From the NCBI GenBank assembly GCA_937959375.1, contig CALGLS010000259.1, positions 1 to 19,355 of the forward strand: a DNA stretch of 19,355 bases. Direction: 5' to 3'. The position numbers and the translations under genes were made by a program. How positions within the stretch are numbered: position 1 is the stretch's first letter; each line of letters opens with the position of its first letter. Of this stretch, positions 1 through 5,450 are shown in pieces. This DNA comes from an uncultured Saprospiraceae bacterium. GTDB lineage: Bacteria; Bacteroidota; Bacteroidia; Chitinophagales; Saprospiraceae. Under the pieces are notes generated by a model. It did no database searches, was not told where the DNA came from, and saw only the letters and a list, made by a program, of their open reading frames with translations.

Positions 1-17
1 ATTCCCATTCCCATTCC
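1..17. repeat. Short ATTCCC tandem run at the window edge
   Basis: The window opens with ATTCCC repeated twice and then a third, partial unit (ATTCC). It lies just downstream of the minus-strand DUF1232 gene and is cut by the window edge, so its full length is unknown. No function can be assigned. Confidence 0.4.
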
Positions 18-29
18 AACCCCCATTCA

Positions 30-419
30 TCAGCTATACTCCTCATCAATTTCATCCAGTTCATCATTATTCTCATCACCAAACCAGCTACGCAGCTTTT
101 CTCTTGCGTTCGTTTTGACATCCTGATCTATATAGCTCGAAATAATAACTAAACCAAGAGCCAGCATTCCCGCATCATCCGTATAACCCAAAAATGGTGT
201 CAAATCAGGAATGATATCTATCGGAGAAATAAAGTAACCGAGTGTACCTAAAACGATATTTTTTGCCCAAAGAGGTGTGTCTTTTCTTTTATAAGCATAG
301 AATAGTAATAGCGCCATATAGACTGTTTTCATACCAATCTTCTTGACTTGTACAGTGATCTTCTTCCAAAGCTTATTTTCCGAGAACTTCTTTTTATATG
401 GATCGAATGGATATTTCAT
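30..419 (-). CDS. DUF1232 (YkvA-type) small membrane protein
   Basis: A 129-residue protein with the DUF1232/YkvA signature: a hydrophobic stretch at about residues 51-75 reading GYFISPIDIIPD followed by LGYTDDAGML, then a second hydrophobic segment (LALGLVIISSYI). The SPID(I/L)IPD core and the TDD motif are the family hallmarks. The basic N-terminal 35 residues and the very acidic C-terminal tail (about the last 20 residues) lie outside the domain. The family's biochemical role is not established; members are short, mostly membrane-associated proteins. The gene stands alone, divergent from the ExbD genes across a 295-base gap. Family call is confident, function unknown. Confidence 0.85.
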   Translation of the reverse strand: MKYPFDPYKKKFSENKLWKKITVQVKKIGMKTVYMALLLFYAYKRKDTPLWAKNIVLGTLGYFISPIDIIPDLTPFLGYTDDAGMLALGLVIISSYIDQDVKTNAREKLRSWFGDENNDELDEIDEEYS

Positions 420-714
420 ATTTTTTCTTTAGTCTATTATTATAACGCTTTAGAGGAAGCTAAGTTGTTATCAAATAATGCACTTGGTCGATAAATTGAA
501 GGTGATTGTAGTATTTTCAAAAATGATATGCTGCAAAGTCGACTTATTTAAGACGTCACCCACCAAAAAAGGACACTACTCTCATCTATATAATTAAACG
601 CTGCCCGTTTTCTTCATTCGTCGATAACTACTAGAAAATAATACGGCTCTGTCATTTGATCATGACTTTGCCTTGAATTTCTATATCGATTAATAACGCT
701 TAAAATTAAACGTC
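420..714. other. Divergent intergenic region, DUF1232 / ExbD
   Basis: This AT-rich gap separates the minus-strand DUF1232 gene from the plus-strand ExbD genes and should hold both promoters. I looked for the Bacteroidota -7 element (TAnnTTTG) on both strands and found only a near match, TGACTTTG at 663-670, with no TTG at a suitable distance upstream. No convincing ORF, hairpin or RNA gene was seen. Confidence 0.5.
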
Positions 715-1257
715 ATGAAGAAAAAATCACGTAGAGGCCTACTCTCCATCAATGCCGGATCTATGGCTGATATCGCATTCTTAATGTTGATATTCTTTTT
801 AGTAGCAACCACTATCGCCGCCGATAAAGGTATATTGGTGAAGCTGCCTCCTTTTGAAAACGAACCAATCGTGCATCGTCCAAATCCTAAAAATTTACTA
901 ACGATTCATGTCAACGCCGATAACGAAATCTTACTAAGAGATGAGTTAATTGAAGTCGCTCAACTAAAAGATAAAGTCAAAGAATTTGTCGCCAATCCTC
1001 AAAAGAAATCCAACTTCCCAAATTCCCCAAAGAAGGCAATCGTCTCGCTCAAAAATGATCGTAACACTTCTTACACGACATACATCGCAGTCTACGATAA
1101 ACTCAAAGCTGCCTATCGTGAACTTTGGGAAGAACATGCCAAGAGAACCTACGATAGACCCTATCACGACCTACCACCCAAAGCCCAAAAAGAAATTCGA
1201 AACGATTACCCCCAAATCATCTCCGAAGCCGAACCCAGCAACCATCAAAATGAATAA
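715..1257 (+). CDS. exbD: ExbD/TolR-type biopolymer transport protein (first copy)
   Basis: A 180-residue protein with a short basic cytoplasmic N-terminus (KKKSRR), one transmembrane helix at about residues 18-36 and a periplasmic domain. The motif SMADIAFLMLIFFLV carries the conserved membrane aspartate (Asp19), the proton-pathway residue of ExbD/TolR/MotB stators. ExbD normally forms an inner-membrane complex with ExbB and drives TonB-dependent outer-membrane transport. At 180 residues it is longer than the roughly 140 typical of ExbD; the additional C-terminal part is rich in Pro, Lys and Glu. The second ExbD follows after 158 bases. No ExbB or TonB gene adjoins it, which is unusual. Coding sequence here is C-rich: 17 C to 8 G in 1021-1080. 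Confidence 0.88.
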   Translation: MKKKSRRGLLSINAGSMADIAFLMLIFFLVATTIAADKGILVKLPPFENEPIVHRPNPKNLLTIHVNADNEILLRDELIEVAQLKDKVKEFVANPQKKSNFPNSPKKAIVSLKNDRNTSYTTYIAVYDKLKAAYRELWEEHAKRTYDRPYHDLPPKAQKEIRNDYPQIISEAEPSNHQNE

Positions 1258-1272
1258 TAGACTAAAATTAAG

Positions 1273-1322
1273 TTTCCCTGGAAGGGATACACCCTCACAC
1301 CTTGGGGCACCGCCCCAAGACC
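1273..1322. repeat. Double-hairpin intergenic repeat, copy 1
   Basis: Two adjacent inverted repeats: TCCCT-GGA-AGGGA at 1275-1287 and CTTGGGGC-ACC-GCCCCAAG at 1301-1319. Related units lie at 1342-1410 and 1872-1920. The paired-hairpin layout, intergenic placement and sequence divergence between copies resemble REP/BIME-type dispersed repeats. Function is unknown; it could affect mRNA stability between the two ExbD genes. Confidence 0.75.
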
Positions 1323-1341
1323 AAAACAATTAATTAATCCA

Positions 1342-1410
1342 TTCCCTGAAGGGGATACATACCATAACATGGGGCATCGCCCTATGACTAAAAGGGCATC
1401 GCCCCATGAC
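1342..1410. repeat. Double-hairpin intergenic repeat, copy 2 with an extra half unit
   Basis: First hairpin CCCT-GA-AGGG region at 1344-1353 followed by GGATACAT; second hairpin CATGGGGC-ATC-GCCCTATG at 1368-1386 with one mismatch. A further half copy, GGGCATCGCCCCATGAC at 1394-1410, duplicates the second arm and ends five bases before the start codon of the second ExbD (1416). The translation start of that gene is therefore embedded in repeat sequence. Confidence 0.7.
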
Positions 1411-1415
1411 ACAAA

Positions 1416-1868
1416 ATGATAAGAAAAAGTAAACCAAAAAATCGCCCCGAAGTAAGCACAGCCTCACTTCCCGATATCATCTTCATGCTACTCTTCTTCT
1501 TTATGGTCGTTACCGTAATGAGACCGAACAAGCTAATGATAAAAGTAAAAATACCACAAGCTACCGAAATCCAAAAGCTGGAAAATCGATCGCTAATTAA
1601 TTACATCCATGTGGGTAAACCTTTTGACGAAAGTCAAGGAGTCGCAGCCGCAATTCAAATCAACGATGCATTCGTCTCACCCGATGGAGTCGAAACCGCA
1701 ATCAGAGCAATCAGAGCTGGAAAACCAGCGCACATACAGTCCCAACTCATCACCTCTCTAAAGGTCGACGAAAAAGTCCACATGGGAATTGTTAGCGACG
1801 TAAAAACAGCATTGCGAAAAGCCGATCAATTAAAAATAAATTACGAAGCCATCGCAAAGATTAATTAG
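1416..1868 (+). CDS. exbD: ExbD/TolR-type biopolymer transport protein (second copy)
   Basis: A 150-residue protein with a basic N-terminus, one transmembrane helix (about residues 20-36) and a periplasmic domain. The motif SLPDIIFMLLFFFMVVTV places the conserved membrane aspartate at Asp20. Length is close to that usual for ExbD. Bacteroidota often encode two different ExbD proteins in tandem, so this is probably the partner of the gene at 715-1257 in one stator complex. No usable upstream in-frame start was seen: the nearby ATG at 1406 is out of frame and stops within nine codons. The gene is preceded and followed by copies of a double-hairpin repeat. Family call is confident; the transport system served is unknown. 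Confidence 0.88.
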   Translation: MIRKSKPKNRPEVSTASLPDIIFMLLFFFMVVTVMRPNKLMIKVKIPQATEIQKLENRSLINYIHVGKPFDESQGVAAAIQINDAFVSPDGVETAIRAIRAGKPAHIQSQLITSLKVDEKVHMGIVSDVKTALRKADQLKINYEAIAKIN

Positions 1869-1871
1869 CCT

Positions 1872-1920
1872 TATCCCTGAAAGGGATACACCGCCAAACC
1901 TTGGAGCATCGTCCCAAGCC
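1872..1920. repeat. Double-hairpin intergenic repeat, copy 3
   Basis: This copy has the best first hairpin, TATCCCT-GAA-AGGGATA at 1872-1888, and a weaker second one, CTTGGAGC/GTCCCAAG at 1900-1918. It begins four bases after the ExbD stop codon and abuts the deacetylase terminator. It could act as a 3' end-protecting or pause structure for the ExbD transcript, but it has no T-run of its own. Confidence 0.75.
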
Positions 1921-1924
1921 CATC

Positions 1925-1954
1925 AAAAAAAGCCGCTGTAACGAACAGCGGCTT
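1925..1954 (-). terminator. Rho-independent terminator of the deacetylase gene
   Basis: A perfect 10-bp stem, AAGCCGCTGT (1930-1939) with ACAGCGGCTT (1945-1954) and a 5-base loop. On the minus strand the stem runs into seven T residues (A-run 1925-1931 on the plus strand). It lies 41 bases past the deacetylase stop codon. On the plus strand it is followed by CCTAGT rather than a T-run, so it would end convergent ExbD transcription less well. Confidence 0.9.
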
Positions 1955-1994
1955 CCTAGTATAATTGAATCTCTAAAAATAAAAACGTCTTATG

Positions 1995-2627
1995 TTAGTT
2001 GCTACACTCATCCATATCAGGCAACAACTCAAATCGATAACCTCGCTCACTATAATATTCCAAAACCTTCGGCAACACAAACCTCAACTTCTCTTCCGCC
2101 TTCAAGCTATCGTGAAAAACAATGATAGATCCAGGCTCAGCATTTTTTATAACATTACGCAAACAAACTTCCTTGCTGATCTTCGGATCAAAATCACCAC
2201 TTAAAACATCCCACATGATAATTCGATATTGCCGGTGCAAGGACTCAGCCTGTTTCGGTTTTAATCGTCCATATGGTGGGCGAAATAATGTTGAATTTAC
2301 GACCTCCGCACAATCACGAACGTTGTCAAAATAATGCGCATTATTACTCGCCCAACCACTCAAGTGATTGTAAGTATGATTCCCAATAGCATGCCCTGCC
2401 TTGACAACACGATCATAAATCAAAGGATTCTTTTTTACGTTTTCACCAACACAAAAAAATGTTCCTTTGGCATTATGTAATTCTAATTGATCTAATACCC
2501 AAGGAGTAACCTCCGGTATTGGCCCATCATCGAAAGTTAAATACAACACCTTCTCATCCGACGGCCCTCTCCAAAGAAAGTTGGGAAAGAAGCGCTGAAC
2601 AAAATCTGGTGTTTTAACTAAGTACAT
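1995..2627 (-). CDS. Polysaccharide deacetylase (NodB domain, CE4 family)
   Basis: A 210-residue protein made almost wholly of one NodB homology domain. The five CE4 motifs are visible in order: TFDDGP with the catalytic and metal aspartates (Asp33, Asp34), the metal-binding HTYNH (His84, His88), RPPYG (residues 116-120), WDVLSGD (139-145), and FHDS with the catalytic histidine (His172). The enzyme should be a metal-dependent N- or O-deacetylase acting on chitooligosaccharide-, peptidoglycan- or exopolysaccharide-like substrates; the substrate cannot be read from the sequence. No signal peptide is evident, as in many short Bacteroidota members. It is a single-gene unit with its own terminator, convergent with the ExbD genes and divergent from gltX. 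Confidence 0.93.
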   Translation of the reverse strand: MYLVKTPDFVQRFFPNFLWRGPSDEKVLYLTFDDGPIPEVTPWVLDQLELHNAKGTFFCVGENVKKNPLIYDRVVKAGHAIGNHTYNHLSGWASNNAHYFDNVRDCAEVVNSTLFRPPYGRLKPKQAESLHRQYRIIMWDVLSGDFDPKISKEVCLRNVIKNAEPGSIIVFHDSLKAEEKLRFVLPKVLEYYSERGYRFELLPDMDECSN

Positions 2628-2697
2628 GAAAAATATTTTTGCAAATAAAATAAGATCTACAATACAAGGACTCGTGACTGCACACGTCAGATGGCCC

Positions 2698-2729
2698 TTT
2701 ACTCCTTTACTCCTTTACTCCTTCATTCC
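2698..2729. repeat. TTTACTCC octamer tandem repeat
   Basis: Three perfect TTTACTCC units at 2698-2721 followed by a degenerate unit TTCATTCC. The tract lies in the 270-base gap between the divergent deacetylase and gltX genes. It is short enough to be neutral, but its promoter-region position means copy-number change could alter expression. Confidence 0.7.
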
Positions 2730-2897
2730 TTAATTCTGGACATTACTTAACACTCCTCTAATTAATAATCTTTATTTTGTGCTCAATTTAAAATAAAAAT
2801 AGGGAACAAATGGTATCTAGTTATCCGTTAACCCATTTGTAAACGAGAGGAGCATAAGGCTTGCTGCTTTAAATTAACAACTTAGTAGATCAAAAAT

Positions 2898-4439
2898 ATG
2901 AAAGATTTTAGAGTACGATTTGCACCTAGTCCTACAGGAGCATTGCACATTGGTGGAGTAAGAACAGCGCTGTATAACTATTTGCTGGCTAAAAAAATGA
3001 ATGGAACCTTCGTTCTGAGAATTGAAGATACGGACCAAAAAAGATATGTAGAAGGAGCCGAGGACTACATTATGCAAGCGCTGAAATGGTGTGGTATCAT
3101 GCCTACCGAAGGACAAGGACTTGGTGGAGATTATGGCCCTTACCGTCAATCGGAAAGAAAAGATCTGTACCAGCAACATATCCAGCAACTTATTGATAAC
3201 GGTAATGCTTATTACGCTTTTGATACACCAGAGGAACTGGATGCGATGCGTAAGCGACTAGAAGAGGCAGGCGGTTCTGTACGTAATTACTGCATTTTCA
3301 CCCGTATGGATATGAAAAATAGCCTTACGCTATCTGCTGACGAAGTGGCAAAAAGATTAGCCAGTGGAGATCCATACACCATTCGCTTAAAAGTGCCAGC
3401 TGATCAAACAATTGTTATAAACGATGTGATTCGAGGTGAAGTAAAATTCGAAAGCAATACCCTTGATGATAAGGTGATGATGAAAGGAGACGGTTTACCA
3501 ACTTATCACCTAGCAAATATCGTAGATGACCATGCGATGAAAATTTCACATGTAATTCGAGGAGAAGAATGGTTACCAAGTACAGCACATCACGTCTTAT
3601 TGTACAAAGCCTTTGGTTGGGAAGATAATATGCCGCAATTTGCGCATTTACCACTTATCCTTAAGCCTAATGGAAAAGGTAAGTTGAGCAAGCGTGATGG
3701 GCAAAAATTAGGCATACCAGTATTTCCACTTTCGTGGGATAGCGACAAGCCAGAAGATGCATTTACAGGCTTTAAAGAATTTGGGTTTGACCCAAAAGCA
3801 GTTGTTAACTTTCTAGCTTTCTTAGGATGGAACCCTGGGACAGAACAAGAGATTTTCTCTTTAGATGAATTAGCACAGGCATTTAGCCTCGAAAAGGTAG
3901 GTGTGTCAGGAGCGCGTTTTGACTTTGATAAAGCGAAGTGGTACAACCAAGAGTACATTAAAGCAACGGATAATGCTGACTTAGTAGAAAAAGTGAAACC
4001 GTGGTTGTCAGAAGAAGTACTTCAAAAAGGAGATGATTACCTAGCAGCAGTATGTGGTTTACTAAAGGAAAGGGTAGAGGTGCTTCCAGATTTTAAGGAG
4101 CAATCAACTTACTTTTTTGGACCCGTACAAACCTATGACGATAAAAATGTTAAAAAACGTTGGAAGCCAGAAAACCTTGCTCGCTTTGAGGAATTAAAGA
4201 ATATGCTTGCTGGACTTACAACCTTTGATGCTGCTACAGCAGAAGCAGAAGTCGTCAAGTTTATGGCTAAGCATGAACTTGGTAATGGCCAAGTATTTCC
4301 AGTCCTCAGACTCGCTCTAGCAGGGACAATGAAGGGGCCAGGTGTATATGAAGTAATGGAAGTGATGGGCAAAGAAAAAGTAATTCAGCATTTCGAAGCA
4401 GCATTTGACTACTTTGAAAAGTTAACTAAAGTGTCTTAA
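2898..4439 (+). CDS. gltX: Glutamyl-tRNA synthetase
   Basis: A 513-residue class I aminoacyl-tRNA synthetase that charges tRNA-Glu with glutamate in the cytoplasm. The N-terminus RVRFAPSPTGALHIGG contains the HIGH-type ATP motif (HIGG, residues 17-20), and KLSKRDG at about residues 262-268 is the KMSKS-type motif. LRIEDTD (glutamate site) and VIRGEEWLPSTAHH (Rossmann fold, near the tRNA acceptor-binding site) are also typical. Length is normal for a bacterial GluRS, and the helical C-terminal anticodon-binding region is complete. ATG at 2898 is the natural start because the conserved domain begins at residue 4. A small gene follows after 10 bases and probably shares the transcript, which ends at the hairpin at 4707-4746. 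Confidence 0.98.
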   Translation: MKDFRVRFAPSPTGALHIGGVRTALYNYLLAKKMNGTFVLRIEDTDQKRYVEGAEDYIMQALKWCGIMPTEGQGLGGDYGPYRQSERKDLYQQHIQQLIDNGNAYYAFDTPEELDAMRKRLEEAGGSVRNYCIFTRMDMKNSLTLSADEVAKRLASGDPYTIRLKVPADQTIVINDVIRGEVKFESNTLDDKVMMKGDGLPTYHLANIVDDHAMKISHVIRGEEWLPSTAHHVLLYKAFGWEDNMPQFAHLPLILKPNGKGKLSKRDGQKLGIPVFPLSWDSDKPEDAFTGFKEFGFDPKAVVNFLAFLGWNPGTEQEIFSLDELAQAFSLEKVGVSGARFDFDKAKWYNQEYIKATDNADLVEKVKPWLSEEVLQKGDDYLAAVCGLLKERVEVLPDFKEQSTYFFGPVQTYDDKNVKKRWKPENLARFEELKNMLAGLTTFDAATAEAEVVKFMAKHELGNGQVFPVLRLALAGTMKGPGVYEVMEVMGKEKVIQHFEAAFDYFEKLTKVS

Positions 4440-4449
4440 CTATATTATA

Positions 4450-4641
4450 ATGGCAAAGAAAAAAGATAATAATAAAAAACCTGAGGTTCATGATGAATTA
4501 AAAGGGTTTGACATTAAAATCAATGAATTCGGAGAAATCGTATCTAGCTTTGGTGTGGATAAGATCAACTCATTTCTTGATGAAAACGTAGAAGATAAAA
4601 AGCTGAAAGACCTCTCTTCTTCAGCAGATGAAGAAGAATAA
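4450..4641 (+). CDS. Small charged protein co-transcribed with gltX
   Basis: A 63-residue protein that I do not recognise. It has a lysine-rich N-terminus (MAKKKDNNKK), a central segment with alternating hydrophobic residues (FDIKINEFGEIVSSFGVDKINSFL) and an acidic C-terminal tail ending DEEE. No membrane segment, cysteine or histidine-based metal motif stands out. It starts 10 bases after the gltX stop and is followed by a strong terminator, so it belongs to the gltX transcript. Sensible composition and tight spacing support a real gene. A role linked to translation is possible from context only. Confidence 0.75.
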   Translation: MAKKKDNNKKPEVHDELKGFDIKINEFGEIVSSFGVDKINSFLDENVEDKKLKDLSSSADEEE

Positions 4642-4706
4642 AATTTACTCAGGCAGCACACAGGGTTTGTGTGTGAAAAAAGGCCCTAAATTAATCAGCA
4701 AAAAAT

Positions 4707-4746
4707 GAAACAATCTAACAACAGAAAACTAGATTGTTTCTTTTTT
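4707..4746 (+). terminator. Rho-independent terminator of the gltX operon
   Basis: A perfect 11-bp stem, GAAACAATCTA (4707-4717) with TAGATTGTTTC (4730-4740), a 12-base loop and six T residues at 4741-4746. A run of A before the stem makes it look bidirectional. It lies 66 bases after the small-protein stop codon. A weaker CACACA/TGTGTG hairpin occurs upstream at 4657-4673. Confidence 0.92.
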
Positions 4747-4984
4747 ACCTAATATGAAATATTTTTTTCAAAATGGCGAACCTTTGATATTTACTCGCGT
4801 AAACTACAGGACGTTTTGGAAATTATTAAGGCTCTTTTATAAGAAAAGAGCAACCAAGATTACTTAAAAAAGCCGCAAAAATTGTAATGTTTTTTGTTTT
4901 TACAAAAAATAATGAGACTTTTGAGGTGATTTATCTTAAAAACCGAACTTCCCCCTAAAAAAGGGAAATTGTAATCCAACAAAG

Positions 4985-5347
4985 ATGATTCCCAGGAACA
5001 GATCACTGTCATTGCCATACCAGGCATGCCTAGCATGTAGTAGTATGACACTGCCAGCCTACACTTTCAAAAACAATGGACTCAAGCTCCAGTATAGCAA
5101 CAATAGTAACTTTTTTGAAGGAACTATTGAAACTATTGCAAATCCTTACGTATACCCTAGCACGGAACACGTTAAAGTGGATTGCTTATATACTATAGCG
5201 CAAGTTCCAATCTCTCTACTAGAATTTTCACAACATCCAGGGGATTTTTATTTAAGCCAACCATCTTATTTGGCTTATTCTGTTATGCTTCCAACTAATG
5301 ATTTGGAACTAACTTCTCGTGTTTATACTACTCTGCCAACCCATTAA
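4985..5347 (+). CDS. Doubtful 120-residue ORF
   Basis: An open frame of 120 codons with no recognisable domain, signal peptide or membrane segment. Its first 30 residues run through the palindromic stretch around 5007-5050, where the opposite strand is open too, which argues for a chance ORF. The rest (from about residue 28) is polar and tyrosine-rich with codon use not far from the neighbours. It could be a hypothetical gene, a decayed gene fragment, or noncoding leader of the adhesin. I lean towards not a gene. Confidence 0.22.
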   Translation: MIPRNRSLSLPYQACLACSSMTLPAYTFKNNGLKLQYSNNSNFFEGTIETIANPYVYPSTEHVKVDCLYTIAQVPISLLEFSQHPGDFYLSQPSYLAYSVMLPTNDLELTSRVYTTLPTH

Positions 5348-5410
5348 TTACTGGGCGAACAGAGCTTTTTATAATTGTACTAATTTGATATAAAAAACTT
5401 GTTATCAACC

Positions 5411-5429
5411 TTTTAGGTACCCCCTAAAA
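5411..5429 (+). promoter_or_regulatory. Hairpin in the adhesin leader
   Basis: TTTTAGG (5411-5417) pairs with CCTAAAA (5423-5429) around a 5-base loop, 21 bases before the adhesin start codon. An A/T-rich unstructured stretch lies between hairpin and ATG, as is usual for Bacteroidota translation starts. It could insulate the start site or be a remnant of an upstream stop signal; role unproven. Confidence 0.35.
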
Positions 5430-5450
5430 TAAATTTTTAAATACGAAAAT

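Larger units (their letters stand above)
4747..5450. other. AT-rich intergenic region before the giant adhesin
   Basis: About 700 bases without a convincing gene. It holds several small inverted repeats: GCTCTTTT/AAAAGAGC (4831-4851), TTTTTTGT/ACAAAAAA (4890-4909), TTCCC/GGGAA (4949-4967), the perfect palindrome AGGCATGCCT (5022-5031) flanked by TGTCAT/ATGACA (5007-5050), and TTTTAGG/CCTAAAA (5411-5429) just before the adhesin start. The promoter and 5' leader of the adhesin should lie here, but no clear TAnnTTTG box with a spaced TTG was found. One doubtful ORF is listed separately. Confidence 0.5.

Noticed and set aside
986..1333. Plus-strand open frame overlapping the first ExbD
   Set aside because: It lies in another frame of a clear ExbD gene and runs into the hairpin repeat; composition is Pro/Lys/Ser-rich as expected for a shadow frame.
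1273..1410. CRISPR-like array
   Set aside because: Units are palindromic pairs with diverged sequence, no regular unique spacers and no cas gene.
2628..2897. Possible replication origin at the composition flip
   Set aside because: Only one weak DnaA-box-like sequence (TTATCCGTT) was found, no cluster, and no dnaA, dnaN or similar gene is near.
3590..3958. Minus-strand open frame of 122 codons inside gltX
   Set aside because: Fully antisense to the well-conserved GluRS sequence, with no recognisable domain.
4860..5051. Minus-strand open frame of 63 codons
   Set aside because: Runs through the palindromic stretch and A/T tracts of the intergenic region; no domain or plausible start context.
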